Assembly (NCBI GenBank): GCA_023146115.1
Contig: JAGLCS010000065.1
Span: forward strand, 1 to 57,705
Direction of reading: 5' to 3'
Length of the DNA: 57,705 nt
DNA from: Abyssibacter sp.
GTDB lineage: Bacteria > Pseudomonadota > Gammaproteobacteria > Nevskiales > OUC007
This document shows, in pieces, positions 11,875-20,991 of the stretch. The position numbers and the translations under genes are program-made. The notes under the pieces were generated by a model that saw nothing but the letters and a program-made list of their open reading frames with translations, ran no database searches and had not been told where the DNA came from. Each line of letters opens with the position of its first letter. Position 1 is the first letter of the stretch.

Positions 11875-12811
11875 AGCCCATCAACCGCGCATAACGCGCC
11901 TCGATCAGCTCATGAATCGGCTTCTGGCCGAGCAGGCTCAGCACAGTCCGGAGGTGATCGCGCACCACGCCCATCAGGGCCTCGGTGTCGCGGTGTGCCC
12001 CGCCCAGAGGCTCGCGCACCACCGCGTCGATCAGCTTCAACTCCAGCAGGCGCTCGGCGGTCACGCCCATCGCATCCGCCGCGTCCTTGGCGCGCTCGGC
12101 GCTCTTCCACAGGATGGACGCGCAGCCCTCGGGGCTAATCACCGAATAAATGCTGTGCTGGAGCATGGCGAGATGGTCGCCAACGCCGATGGCCAACGCA
12201 CCACCGGAGCCTCCTTCGCCAATCACGAGGGATACCACAGGCACCCGCAGTCGCGACAGTACAAACAGATTCCGGGCGATGGCCTCGCTCTGATTCCGCT
12301 CTTCCGCGCCGATGCCGGGATAGGCGCCGGGCGTGTCGATCAACGTGATCACCGGTAGTTTGAATCGCTCGGCCGTCTGCAGTAGACGCAATGCCTTGCG
12401 ATAACCCTCGGGCCGGGGCATCCCAAAATTGCGATGCAGTTTTTCCTTGGTATCTCGGCCTTTTTGGTGGCCGATCAACATCACCGGACGGTCTTCAAAC
12501 CGCGCAATGCCGGCCACAATGGCCGGATCATCCGAGAAACTGCGATCTCCGTGCAGCTCTTCGAAGTCGGTGAACAAGGCCTCGACGTAATCGAGCGTAT
12601 AGGGCCGCTGCGGATGCCGGGCCAATTGGGCGACCTGCCAAGCCGTCAGATTGGAAAAGATCTGCTTGGTCAGCGTCTGGCTTTTGGACTCGAGCCGGGC
12701 GATCTCTTCCGTGAGATTGACCGTCGAGCCATCGGCGACATTGCGTAGCTCTTCGATTTTCTCGGCAAGCTCCGCAATGGGTTGTTCGAAATCCAGGTAT
12801 TTGAGATTCAT
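11849..12811 (-). CDS. accA: Acetyl-CoA carboxylase carboxyltransferase subunit alpha
   Basis: Transfers carboxyl from biotin-BCCP to acetyl-CoA, together with AccD, at the first step of fatty acid synthesis. Typical 320-aa length and N-terminus [20 protein letters not shown]. The crotonase-like core contains [42 protein letters not shown] and [15 protein letters not shown]. It lies between dnaE and tilS on the same strand, the common dnaE-accA-tilS arrangement. No terminator is visible in the 75 bp between it and dnaE. Confidence 0.98.
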   Translation of the reverse strand: MNLKYLDFEQPIAELAEKIEELRNVADGSTVNLTEEIARLESKSQTLTKQIFSNLTAWQVAQLARHPQRPYTLDYVEALFTDFEELHGDRSFSDDPAIVAGIARFEDRPVMLIGHQKGRDTKEKLHRNFGMPRPEGYRKALRLLQTAERFKLPVITLIDTPGAYPGIGAEERNQSEAIARNLFVLSRLRVPVVSLVIGEGGSGGALAIGVGDHLAMLQHSIYSVISPEGCASILWKSAERAKDAADAMGVTAERLLELKLIDAVVREPLGGAHRDTEALMGVVRDHLRTVLSLLGQKPIHELIEARYARLMGYGQFRNSA

Positions 12812-12886
12812 GCGCCCGTGTACCGCGGGATCAGTGTTGTTTAGGACAGTGCCTGGCAGTGTTGACCGCCGTACACAGATTCCCCC

Positions 12887-15800
12887 CTATCCGTCCGCGC
12901 CGACTCCCTGGGCTGACGGTGTAAGCGCTTGACGATACCGGACCTGGACGCCGTTTTCACCGCATAGTTCTGTCAGCTGACGGACGAGTTGTTCTGAGAC
13001 CGCAACCTGCCAGTCCGGGCCGAAGCTCAGCTCTGCCTGCGCGCGACCATTGAGATAGTCGACGCGGATGCGCGCGCCCTCTTCCACGCGGTTCGCCGCC
13101 AGACAAGCTTCCAGCTGATCGAATTGCTCCTGTGGACTGGTTTTCCAGGTGAGCCGTAGCCCTCGGCCGAAACGGCTCATCGCCTCGTCAAGGTCCATCA
13201 GCTCCTTGGGATTCATCCGGAAATCCTCGCTGTAGCTGTCGAAGCTGAGGTTGCCAACAGCGATGAGCAGCCGATCCTCATGCAGCAGATGCCGAAACTG
13301 TTCCGCCTTTTCCGAGAACAGCGTGCATTCCAGCTGCCCGGTGCCGTCATCCAGGCGCACGATGGCGCGTCCTGCCCGCTGAATCACATCCACGACCAGC
13401 CCGGCGATGCGTAGCTGCTCGCCGCCACGGCGCCTGGCCTGCGGGTCGGCACGCTCCTTCGCCTGGGCGATGGTGCCGTTGATGAGGCCGCTCAACAGGG
13501 TGCGGTACCCCTCGATGGGATGCCCGGTGAGGTACAGGCCCAGGGTCTCCTTTTCGCCCTGGAGGCGCTCGCCGTCGTCCCAGTCGCGCAGTTCCGGCAT
13601 GTCGATGGCCGGCACATGACTGGCGGTATTTCCGCCGCCACCGAACAAATCGTTCTGCCCTGCCGCCCGTGCCGTGTGGTGCTGATCGGCTGCGGCCAGC
13701 GCATTCGGCAGCGCGGCCAGCAGACTGGGCCGATTAACGCCCAGGGCATCCAGCGCGCCCGCCCGAACCAGCGCCTCCAATGTCCGTCGGTTCGCCCGCT
13801 TGACATCGATGCGCACGCAGAAATCAACCAGATCGGAGAACCGCCCACCGACTTTGCGGGCTTCGAGAATGCCTTCGATGGCGCCCTGGCCGACGCCCTT
13901 CACCGCGCCAAGCCCGTAGCGGATTGACTCACCGTCTGCGCTGGCGGTGAACTCGTAGGCGGATGCGTTCACATCTGGCGGCACGACCTCCAGCTCCAGC
14001 CGGCGGCATTCCTCGATCAGCGGGACCACCTTTTCGGTGTGATCCATGTCGGCCGTGAGCACGGCGCACATGAAGGCGGCCGGGTAATGCGCTTTCAGAT
14101 AGGCCGTTTGATAGGCGAGCAGCGCGTAGGCCACCGAGTGCGACTTGTTGAAGCCGTACTTCGCGAATTCGGCGATGAGATCAAAGATGCGGCCCGCCAG
14201 ATCCTCATCGACGCCACGCTCGACGGCGCCGGCAACGAAGATCGGCCGGTGATCGGCCATCTTCTTCATGTCCTTCTTGCCCATGGCGCGGCGGAGCTGG
14301 TCGGCAGCCCCGAGGCTATAGCCCGCCAGTTCGCGGGCCACGGCCATGACCTGCTCCTGATAGACAATGACGCCGTAGGTGTCCTTGAGCGCGTTTTCCA
14401 TCAGCGGGTGCATGTAACGCACCTGCGCCGGATCGTTCTTGCGCGCGACATAGTCGGCGGCCATGCCGGTTTCCAGCGGCCCCGGCCGGAACAGCGCCAC
14501 CAGGGCGACGATGTCTTCGAAACGGTCGGGCTTGAGCTCCTTCATCAGGCGCCGCATGCCGGTGGATTCCAGCTGGAACACGGCCGCCGTGTCCGCGGCG
14601 CGCAGCAATTCGAAGGTCTTGCCGTCGTCCAGCGGCAGGGTATCCAGGTCGATGGGCGTATCCATCGTCGCCAGTACCTTCACCGCGCGATCCAGAATCG
14701 TCAGCGTGCGCAGGCCAAGGAAGTCGAACTTGACCAGCCCCGCGGCTTCCACATCCTTCCAGTCGAACTGGGTCACCGCGCCGCCACCACCCGGCTCCAT
14801 GAACAGCGGGGTGAAGTCGTCAATCCGGCTGGGCGCGATCACCACACCCCCGGCGTGCTTGCCGACATTGCGCGCCAGCCCTTCCAGCCGTAGGGCGGTG
14901 TCGAGCAGGTAGCGGACCTCGTCCTCATCATCACGCCGCTTCTTGAGCTCTTCGGATTCGTCGAGCGCCTTGGTCAGCGTCATGTCGACTGCCGCCGGAA
15001 TGAGCTTGGCGATGCCGTCGACAAAGCCGTAGGGATGCCCGAGCACCCGGCCGACATCGCGCACCACGGCTTTGGCCGCCATGCGACCGAAGGTGATGAT
15101 CTGCGAGACCTTCTCGCGCCCATAGCGCTCGGCAACGTAGTCAATGACCCGGTCGCGGCCTTCCATGCAGAAATCGATATCGAAATCCGGCATGGACACG
15201 CGTTCGGGGTTCAGGAATCGCTCGAACAACAGGTTGTAAGGGATTGGATCAACGTTGGTAATGTCCAGCACGTAGGCGACCAGCGATCCGGCGCCGGAGC
15301 CGCGCCCTGGCCCCACCGGCACGTCGTTGCGCTTCGCCCAGCGAATGAAGTCCGCAACGATCAGGAAGTAGCCCGGAAAGCCCATCGAGATGATCACGTC
15401 GAGTTCGTGATCGAGCCGGGCCTGGTAAACGGTGTGGTCCGGCTGGCCGCCATCGGCCTCGATCGCCGCGAGGCGCCGGGCCAGGCCGTCGCTGGCCTCC
15501 TTGCGCAGGAAAGACTCCACGTTGTGCTCTTCAGGCACCGGAAAGTCAGGCAGATAGGACTTACCGAGCGACAACGTCACGTTGCAGCGGCGGGCGATTT
15601 CCACCGCGTTGTCGCAGGCCTCAGGCAGATCCGCGAACAGGTCACGCATGTCCTCGGCCGACTTGAGCCATTGCTCGCCGGTGACATCCTTGACCCGGCG
15701 CGGATCGTTGATCACCCGCCCCTGGCGAATGCAAAGGCGCACCTCGTGGGTATGAAAATCGTCGGCATCGTGAAACCGCACTGCATTGCCGGCCACAATG

Positions 15801-16384
15801 CCGAGGTCCAGCATCCCCGCCAGATCAACGAGATTGTCGTTAATCGCAGTCTCGTCCGGCGCATGGATGCGCTCCAACTCCAGAAACAGCCGGTCGCCGA
15901 ACACCTCGCGCAGCCCGCGTGCGGCCTGCAGCGCCAGCTCGCCATGACCCGCGGCAATTTCGCGGCTGATCAGGCCACGATGCCCGCCGGACAGCGCGAT
16001 CAGCCCGTCGGCATGATCCGCCAGCCACTCCGGACGGATAACCGGCGAACCGCGGTCCTGGCCCTGCACGTAGCCGCGCGAGACCAGTTGCATCAGGTTG
16101 CGGTAGCCCTGGTTGTTCGCACACAGCAGCCGCAATGCGTTATCGGTATCGGAGACCGGATCATGCACCACCAGATCGCAGCCGAGGATCGGCTTGACGC
16201 CGACCGATTCCGCCGCTGAGACAAACTTCACTGCGGCGAACAGGTTCATGTGGTCCGTCATCGCCACGGCGGGCATGCCGCGCTCGGCAGCCGCCTTCAC
16301 CAGCGGCTTGACACGGACGACACTGTCCACGAGCGAGTACTCGGTGTGGACGCTTAGATGAACAAAACCTGAGGAGTCAGACAC
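12887..16384 (-). CDS. dnaE: DNA polymerase III subunit alpha
   Basis: Catalytic subunit of the replicative polymerase. Order of domains: N-terminal PHP domain starting FVHLSVHTEYSLVDS with MTDHMNLFA; the polymerase core with PDFDIDFCMEGRDRVIDYV holding catalytic Asp residues and VGPGRGSGAGSLVAY; a helix-hairpin-helix region; and a C-terminal OB fold with the beta-clamp-binding area. I choose a GTG start (SDSSGFVHL follows) because the N-terminus then aligns with E. coli DnaE and the length is 1165 aa; an in-frame ATG-ATG pair 12-13 codons upstream and an ATG at 16471 are alternatives. No clear ribosome binding site decides it. Confidence 0.97.
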   Translation of the reverse strand: MSDSSGFVHLSVHTEYSLVDSVVRVKPLVKAAAERGMPAVAMTDHMNLFAAVKFVSAAESVGVKPILGCDLVVHDPVSDTDNALRLLCANNQGYRNLMQLVSRGYVQGQDRGSPVIRPEWLADHADGLIALSGGHRGLISREIAAGHGELALQAARGLREVFGDRLFLELERIHAPDETAINDNLVDLAGMLDLGIVAGNAVRFHDADDFHTHEVRLCIRQGRVINDPRRVKDVTGEQWLKSAEDMRDLFADLPEACDNAVEIARRCNVTLSLGKSYLPDFPVPEEHNVESFLRKEASDGLARRLAAIEADGGQPDHTVYQARLDHELDVIISMGFPGYFLIVADFIRWAKRNDVPVGPGRGSGAGSLVAYVLDITNVDPIPYNLLFERFLNPERVSMPDFDIDFCMEGRDRVIDYVAERYGREKVSQIITFGRMAAKAVVRDVGRVLGHPYGFVDGIAKLIPAAVDMTLTKALDESEELKKRRDDEDEVRYLLDTALRLEGLARNVGKHAGGVVIAPSRIDDFTPLFMEPGGGGAVTQFDWKDVEAAGLVKFDFLGLRTLTILDRAVKVLATMDTPIDLDTLPLDDGKTFELLRAADTAAVFQLESTGMRRLMKELKPDRFEDIVALVALFRPGPLETGMAADYVARKNDPAQVRYMHPLMENALKDTYGVIVYQEQVMAVARELAGYSLGAADQLRRAMGKKDMKKMADHRPIFVAGAVERGVDEDLAGRIFDLIAEFAKYGFNKSHSVAYALLAYQTAYLKAHYPAAFMCAVLTADMDHTEKVVPLIEECRRLELEVVPPDVNASAYEFTASADGESIRYGLGAVKGVGQGAIEGILEARKVGGRFSDLVDFCVRIDVKRANRRTLEALVRAGALDALGVNRPSLLAALPNALAAADQHHTARAAGQNDLFGGGGNTASHVPAIDMPELRDWDDGERLQGEKETLGLYLTGHPIEGYRTLLSGLINGTIAQAKERADPQARRRGGEQLRIAGLVVDVIQRAGRAIVRLDDGTGQLECTLFSEKAEQFRHLLHEDRLLIAVGNLSFDSYSEDFRMNPKELMDLDEAMSRFGRGLRLTWKTSPQEQFDQLEACLAANRVEEGARIRVDYLNGRAQAELSFGPDWQVAVSEQLVRQLTELCGENGVQVRYRQALTPSAQGVGADG

Positions 16385-16561
16385 GGGGGACCAGCGTGTG
16401 TCGGCGATCGATCCCGCCATCATAGCCACTCGTGGTGGCCCGCCAAGTCGATCGGCCATAAGCCCCGCCACGGCGATGTCCGGCCACCTGGCACGCGCCG
16501 TGTTTGCGCAAATCGGACGGGGCGGCCACCATCTAGTCGTCCATTTTCCTGACGATCTTTC

Positions 16562-17362
16562 ATGCGCCGACTACTGCTCGCCCTCGGCTTGCTGCTGCTT
16601 GTCCCGGTTTCCCATGCCAATGCCGTGTGGGACGACTCCACACTCAACGCCATTCTGAAACGCGGAGAACTGCGGGTCGGGCTGGAAACCGGCTACATGC
16701 CGTTCGAAATGCGGACCAAGTCTGGTGATGTCATCGGCTTTGACGTCGACATCGCCAAGCAGATGGCCCGAGCCATGGGCGTGGAGCTGACCATCGTCAA
16801 CACCGCCTGGGACGGGATCATCCCCGCCCTGCTGACCAACAAGTTCGACATTCTGATGTCCGGCATGACCATCACGCCCGAACGCAACTTGCAGGTGAAC
16901 TTTACCGACCCCTACCTGGTGATCGGCCAATCGGTGCTGATCCGCTCGGCGCTGGAGGGCACGATCAAGTCATACCGCGACCTGAATAGCGATGACTACA
17001 CCATCGTCACCAAGCTCGGCACCACTGGTGAGATCGCGGCCCGACGCTACCTGTCACGGGCGAAGATCCTCACCTTCGAGTCCGAATCCGAAGCGGCGCT
17101 GGAGGTTCGCAACAACCGCGCAGACGCCTTTGTATACGATTTCCCCTACAACGCGATCTTTGTCGGCCAGAACCCCGACGGCATCGCGCATCTGGACGAG
17201 CCGTTCACCTACGAACCGCTGGGCTGGGCCGTACGTAAGGGCGATCCGGACTTCATCAACTGGCTCAACAACTTCCTGAACCAGATCCGAGGGGATGGCA
17301 CCTACGACGCGCTCTACAAGCGATGGTTCGAGTCCACTCGCTGGATGAAAGACGTCAACTGA
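16562..17362 (+). CDS. Polar amino-acid ABC transporter, periplasmic substrate-binding protein
   Basis: Family 3 (SBP_bac_3) binding protein of 266 aa. An N-terminal signal peptide of about 21 residues (Arg-Arg, a leucine-rich core, SHANA cleavage region) precedes the two-lobed domain. Recognisable segments are LRVGLETGYMPFEM, IGFDVDIAKQMARAMG and NAWDG-like NTAWDGIIPALLTNKFDI, then MTITPERNLQVNFTDPY. The ligand-contact segments fit amino acids, but specificity (basic, acidic or opine) cannot be read from the sequence. First gene of a three-gene operon; divergent from dnaE with a 177-bp intergenic region in which I see no clear promoter. Confidence 0.9.
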   Translation: MRRLLLALGLLLLVPVSHANAVWDDSTLNAILKRGELRVGLETGYMPFEMRTKSGDVIGFDVDIAKQMARAMGVELTIVNTAWDGIIPALLTNKFDILMSGMTITPERNLQVNFTDPYLVIGQSVLIRSALEGTIKSYRDLNSDDYTIVTKLGTTGEIAARRYLSRAKILTFESESEAALEVRNNRADAFVYDFPYNAIFVGQNPDGIAHLDEPFTYEPLGWAVRKGDPDFINWLNNFLNQIRGDGTYDALYKRWFESTRWMKDVN

Positions 17363-18303
17363 TGAAGTCACGCTGGTTCTGGCACGGGGTCTACGGATTC
17401 ATCCTCCTCGCCCTGGCCGTATCGATCTACGCGGCCAGCCGCACGGTGGATTACACCTGGCGCTGGGATCGTGTGCCGGACTACATCGTCGCCTATGAAG
17501 ATGCCGACCTGCGCACGACGCTAACCGGCATCGTCGAGATCACCGATGGGCGAGTGCAGATCATCGGCACGCAGGACGCGGCTGCCGCCGAATCTTTCGC
17601 CGACCTGGACGAAATCCTTGTCGAGGACGGCGACTACGTGTTCGACGGGGATGTCATCGGTAGCCGCAGTGGTTGGCGGATCGGGCCGCTGGCCTGGGGC
17701 CTGGTGGTTACCCTGCAACTATCGATCCTCGCCTTGCTGTTCTCGGTACCGATCGGCCTGCTGGCCGGGCTTGGGCGCGTGTCCACCAACCCGGCCGCGA
17801 GAAATCTCGCAGCCACCTATGTCGAGATCATCCGTGGCACGCCGCTGCTGGTGCAGATCTTCATCTTCTACTTCTTTGTCGGCACGGTACTCAGTCTGTC
17901 GCGCATGACCGCCGGCGTTGCCGCGCTGGCCGTGTTCACCGGCGCGTACATCGCCGAGATCGTCCGTGCCGGCATCGAGTCCATCCCCAAAGGTCAGATG
18001 GAGGCCGCACGCAGCCTGGGCATGAGCTATGGCCAGGCCATGCGCCACGTCATCCTGCCGCAGGCCATGCGCCGCACCCTGCCCCCCATGGCCGGCCAGC
18101 TGATCAACCTCATCAAGGATTCCTCACTGGTCTCGGTGATTGCGATCACCGATCTGACCAAGGCGGGTCGCGAGGTCGTGAACTCCACGTTCAGCCCCTT
18201 TGAAATCTGGTTCACGGTTGCTGGAATGTACCTGGTGCTCACCGCCAGCCTGTCGCTGGTCATCCGGCGCTTCGAATTGCGGCTTGCGAGGGCTGACGGA
18301 TGA
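17362..18303 (+). CDS. Polar amino-acid ABC transporter, permease
   Basis: HisMQ-type permease of 313 aa. One transmembrane segment at about residues 8-25 is followed by a polar stretch of roughly 80 residues (about 28-107, rich in Asp) predicted to be periplasmic, then the usual five-helix core. The EAA loop that contacts the ATPase reads [19 protein letters not shown] near residue 214. The core includes [18 protein letters not shown], diagnostic of the amino-acid subfamily. The start ATG shares one base with the upstream stop (TGATG) and the stop overlaps the next start (ATGA). The long polar insertion is larger than in HisQ or HisM. Confidence 0.9.
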   Translation: MKSRWFWHGVYGFILLALAVSIYAASRTVDYTWRWDRVPDYIVAYEDADLRTTLTGIVEITDGRVQIIGTQDAAAAESFADLDEILVEDGDYVFDGDVIGSRSGWRIGPLAWGLVVTLQLSILALLFSVPIGLLAGLGRVSTNPAARNLAATYVEIIRGTPLLVQIFIFYFFVGTVLSLSRMTAGVAALAVFTGAYIAEIVRAGIESIPKGQMEAARSLGMSYGQAMRHVILPQAMRRTLPPMAGQLINLIKDSSLVSVIAITDLTKAGREVVNSTFSPFEIWFTVAGMYLVLTASLSLVIRRFELRLARADG

Positions 18304-19037
18304 GCGCCAGCGTAGAAATATGCAATGTTTCCAAGCTGTTCGGGAATGGTGTTCGCGCGCTTGATAAGGTTTCGCTAACCGTCGCTGCAGGCGAAGTCGT
18401 CTGCATCGTCGGCCCCAGTGGCTCGGGCAAATCAACCTTGCTGCGCACCGTCAATCGGCTGGAAACGGTCACCGACGGCGATGTCCTGATCGACGGAGAA
18501 TCCATCCATACCGCCAGCAAGCAGCTCAATGCGTTGCGGCAGAAAGCCGGCATGGTGTTTCAGCAGTTCAATCTGTTCCCGCACTTGAGCGTGATCGACA
18601 ACATCACCCTCGCCCCTCTGAAGGTCTGCGCGGAACCGGTCGAAACGGTGCGCCAGCGAGCGCAGCAACTGCTGGACCGCGTTGGGCTGGGCGATCGTGG
18701 CGACAGCTACCCGGCGCAGCTTTCCGGCGGACAGCAGCAGCGGGTGGCCATCGCGCGCGCACTCGCCATGCAACCCGAAGTGATGCTGTTCGACGAACCC
18801 ACCTCCGCGCTCGATCCCGAAATGGTCGGCGGCGTGCTGGACGTGATGAAAGCGCTCGCCAGCGACGGCATGACCATGCTCGTCGTGACCCATGAAATGG
18901 GGTTTGCGCGCGCCGTGGCAGACCGCGTTGTCTTCATGGAGTCCGGCCGCATCGAGCAAATCGCCCAGCCGGAGGCGTTCTTCGAACCGGCCAACGGCTC
19001 GCGGCTCGACACCTTCCTGGGCCAGGTCCTGCGATAA
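18300..19037 (+). CDS. Polar amino-acid ABC transporter, ATP-binding protein
   Basis: ATPase of 245 aa that powers the importer above. Walker [10 protein letters not shown] lies near residue 38, the Q-loop in [13 protein letters not shown], the signature [16 protein letters not shown] near 141, Walker [15 protein letters not shown] near 161, and the switch His in VVTHEMGFA. This set is typical of the GlnQ/HisP group. Four-base overlap with the permease gene shows an operon. A tRNA-Arg gene follows 42 bp after the stop with its own possible -10 element. Confidence 0.95.
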   Translation: MSASVEICNVSKLFGNGVRALDKVSLTVAAGEVVCIVGPSGSGKSTLLRTVNRLETVTDGDVLIDGESIHTASKQLNALRQKAGMVFQQFNLFPHLSVIDNITLAPLKVCAEPVETVRQRAQQLLDRVGLGDRGDSYPAQLSGGQQQRVAIARALAMQPEVMLFDEPTSALDPEMVGGVLDVMKALASDGMTMLVVTHEMGFARAVADRVVFMESGRIEQIAQPEAFFEPANGSRLDTFLGQVLR

Positions 19038-19051
19038 AGCGACAGCTTGCC

Positions 19052-19057
19052 TACAAT
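19052..19057 (+). promoter_or_regulatory. Possible -10 element (TACAAT) for tRNA-Arg
   Basis: TACAAT lies 22 bp before the mature tRNA 5' end, a sensible distance for a short leader. The expected -35 position (CTGCGA at 19029-19034) is poor, so this is only a candidate. Confidence 0.35.
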
Positions 19058-19079
19058 AGCGCCCCACCAAGCAGACACT

Positions 19080-19156
19080 GTCCCGGTAGCTCAGTTGGAT
19101 AGAGCAAGCGCCTCCTAAGCGCTAGGTCGCAGGTTCGACTCCTGCTCGGGACGCCA
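19080..19156 (+). tRNA. tRNA-Arg (anticodon CCU)
   Basis: Complete 77-nt cloverleaf with encoded CCA. The 7-bp acceptor stem pairs GTCCCGG with TCGGGAC (last pair G-T), the D arm is GCTCAGTTGGATAGAGC, and the anticodon stem AGCGC/GCGCT closes the loop CTCCTAA, giving anticodon CCT. The T arm contains the invariant GGTTCGACTCC. It reads the AGG codon, which is rare in GC-rich gammaproteobacteria. Confidence 0.96.
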
Positions 19157-19197
19157 CTTTTTCAAGCGGTCCCGCTCCCCCGACCATCAGCGTCAGG

Positions 19198-19213
19198 GCT
19201 TACCGCGGTAAGC
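19198..19213. repeat. Perfect 16-bp palindrome between two tRNA genes
   Basis: GCTTACCGCGGTAAGC is its own reverse complement. It lies 41 bp downstream of tRNA-Arg. There is no loop, so as RNA it would make a poor hairpin; as DNA it could be a dimer-binding site. No function is evident. Confidence 0.4.
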
Positions 19214-19300
19214 AACCGTCGGCGCTGCCAAGCTGGCCCGAACCCAATTCGGCGAGGTCCGGCGCCTGGCCGATGACCGAATTCCGACCCACCAGAAACG

Positions 19301-19326
19301 AAAAAGCCCCGCAAGAAGCGAGGCTA
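19301..19326 (-). terminator. Rho-independent terminator for tRNA-Asn
   Basis: On the minus strand AGCCTCGC pairs with GCGGGGCT (one G-U pair) around a 5-nt loop and is followed by a run of five T. It lies 16 bp beyond the tRNA-Asn 3' end. Confidence 0.8.
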
Positions 19327-19341
19327 AATCGTTGTTTTATA

Positions 19342-19417
19342 TGGCTCCCCCGGACGGGCTCGAACCGCCGACCTAGTGATTAACAGTCACCCGCTCTACC
19401 AACTGAGCTACAGGGGA
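19342..19417 (-). tRNA. tRNA-Asn (anticodon GUU)
   Basis: Complete 76-nt cloverleaf with encoded CCA. The acceptor stem pairs TCCCCTG with CGGGGGA (one T-G pair). The anticodon loop CTGTTAA gives GTT, and the T loop contains GGTTCGAGCC. It has its own promoter upstream and terminator downstream, so it is a single-gene transcription unit. Confidence 0.96.
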
Positions 19418-19440
19418 ATATCGCGTTTGCGAGGGCGCGC

Positions 19441-19469
19441 ATTGTACTGAGGCGGCCCAGCTGTGGCAA
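19441..19469 (-). promoter_or_regulatory. Sigma-70 promoter of tRNA-Asn
   Basis: On the minus strand the -35 TTGCCA (19469-19464) and -10 TACAAT (19446-19441) are separated by exactly 17 bp. The -10 ends 23 bp before the tRNA 5' end. Both hexamers are five-of-six matches to consensus. Confidence 0.75.
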
Positions 19470-19602
19470 CGCCTGAAATCGCCTGCACCGCGATGCCGAG
19501 GTGAACTTTCTGTCAACTGGTGAATTCGGTATCCTCGCGCGGTTGGCACGGCTTGTGATTGCAGCGTGCCGGTCACGAATACGTATTCAGGGGAACTAAT
19601 CG

Positions 19603-20886
19603 ATGAAATGCTTCAAGGCGCTGTTGGCGCTAGCGGTTCTGGGCGCGGCGTCAGCCGCAGTCGCGCAGAATTCCGATGGTCGTCCGTACATCTACGCCGG
19701 TGGGATCATGGTGCTGCCGGATGATCGCACCGAAGAAAGCGACGAAAGCTTTGGTGGAATGTTCGGCTACGGGATCCCGTTGATTAACACCGACCTCCCC
19801 TACCTGGGCAACAAGCTCGATCTCGAATTTTCGGGCTTCTACAACTCGCTGAAGACCGAGACGGCGGATGACCGCGACTTCCAGAAGGCGTTGATGGTCG
19901 ATGTTATCTACCGCTTTAGTCGGGAGAACATGATCGATTTGTTCGGCGTCACCCCGTATGTGCTGGCCGGTATCGGCGCGGTTCAGGAAGACATTGAAGA
20001 CGACAGCGAAGGTTTTTTCGCTGCTGAAATCGGTGCTGGTGTACGTCATTTCCTCAACGACCACGGCGCGGCGGTACGCGGCGACGTGCGCTTGCTGGAA
20101 GTCTTTGACGACAGCTATCTGGACGTTCGCTTCAATCTTGGCCTTGAAGTTCCGCTGAGTTCCAAGGGTGCCGGGGATGCTGACCGTGATGGCGTGAACG
20201 ACACGCTGGATCGCTGCCCGAACACGCCGGCTGGCGTGGCGGTAACGCTGGAGGGCTGCGAGGCCGATGACGACTTTGACGGCGTGGTGAACTCCATCGA
20301 TCAATGCCCGCGCACCCCGAACGGTGTGCCTGTGGACGCCACCGGCTGCAGTGCGGACTCCGATCTGGACGGTGTTCTCGATGCGTATGACGAGTGCCCG
20401 GACAGCGAAGAAGGCGCACAGGTCAACGCACGAGGCTGTGCCGGTGCCGATGATGCCGACGAAGATGGCGTGTCGGATTCGGTTGACCGTTGCCCCGGCA
20501 CCGGTGCCGGCATCGTGGTCGATTCCGAAGGCTGCGCGATCAAGCAGACCTTCTCGCTGGAAGGCGTGAAGTTCGACTTCAACGCGGCCACGCTGACGCC
20601 GAATGCTGAGATCGTGCTGCAGGATGTGATCGACACGCTGGCTGGTCAGCCGTCGATGACGGTCCAGGTTGCCGGTCACACCGACAGCAAGGGCCTGGCT
20701 GCCTATAACGTGCGCCTCTCAGAGGAGCGCGCGGTGTCGGTCAAGGAGTTCCTGGTCGAGAACGGCATTGATGCGGGTCGCCTGACGGCCATCGGCTATG
20801 GCGAATCGCAGCCGATCGCCGACAACGGCACCGAGGATGGCCGCGAAGCCAACCGTCGCGTCGAGTTCAGCGTGACCTCCAAGTAA
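19603..20886 (+). CDS. OmpA-family outer-membrane protein with TSP3 calcium-binding repeats
   Basis: A 427-aa envelope protein. A signal peptide (residues 1 to about 22, ending AVAQ) precedes an N-terminal beta-barrel-like region of about 165 residues. From about 190 to 313 come four thrombospondin type 3 repeats of the form D-x-D-x-DGV-x-D-x-x-DRCP, each ending in a Cys-containing turn, which normally bind calcium and act as a rigid spacer. The C-terminal OmpA domain (about 318-427) contains the peptidoglycan-binding segment GHTDSKGLAAYNVRLSEERA and NRRVEF. The ATG has GGGGA about 8 nt upstream. Monocistronic, ending in a strong terminator. Probably anchors the outer membrane to murein. Confidence 0.92.
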   Translation: MKCFKALLALAVLGAASAAVAQNSDGRPYIYAGGIMVLPDDRTEESDESFGGMFGYGIPLINTDLPYLGNKLDLEFSGFYNSLKTETADDRDFQKALMVDVIYRFSRENMIDLFGVTPYVLAGIGAVQEDIEDDSEGFFAAEIGAGVRHFLNDHGAAVRGDVRLLEVFDDSYLDVRFNLGLEVPLSSKGAGDADRDGVNDTLDRCPNTPAGVAVTLEGCEADDDFDGVVNSIDQCPRTPNGVPVDATGCSADSDLDGVLDAYDECPDSEEGAQVNARGCAGADDADEDGVSDSVDRCPGTGAGIVVDSEGCAIKQTFSLEGVKFDFNAATLTPNAEIVLQDVIDTLAGQPSMTVQVAGHTDSKGLAAYNVRLSEERAVSVKEFLVENGIDAGRLTAIGYGESQPIADNGTEDGREANRRVEFSVTSK

Positions 20887-20907
20887 CGCGAGGCACGAAG
20901 TCACCAG

Positions 20908-20934
20908 AAGCCCGGCCTCGTGCCGGGCTTTTTT
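20908..20934 (+). terminator. Rho-independent terminator after the OmpA-family gene
   Basis: AAGCCCGGC and GCCGGGCTT form a 9-bp stem around the loop CTCGT, followed by a T run, 22 bp after the stop codon. Confidence 0.9.
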
Positions 20935-20991
20935 GTGCCTGCGACCCGCGACGGCCCGTCCTGAACGACGGTTTCCGGATAGACTTCCTGC

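Noticed and set aside
13407-14893. Several plus-strand frames opposite dnaE
   Set aside because: Mirror images of dnaE codon bias without start signals or motifs.
15035-16219. 394-codon open frame on the plus strand
   Set aside because: Lies fully antisense to the conserved PHP and polymerase domains of dnaE; its composition (His, Arg and Gln rich) is that of a shadow frame in GC-rich DNA.
19080-19417. tRNA genes as attachment sites of an integrated element
   Set aside because: No integrase gene and no second copy of a tRNA 3' end were seen in the window.
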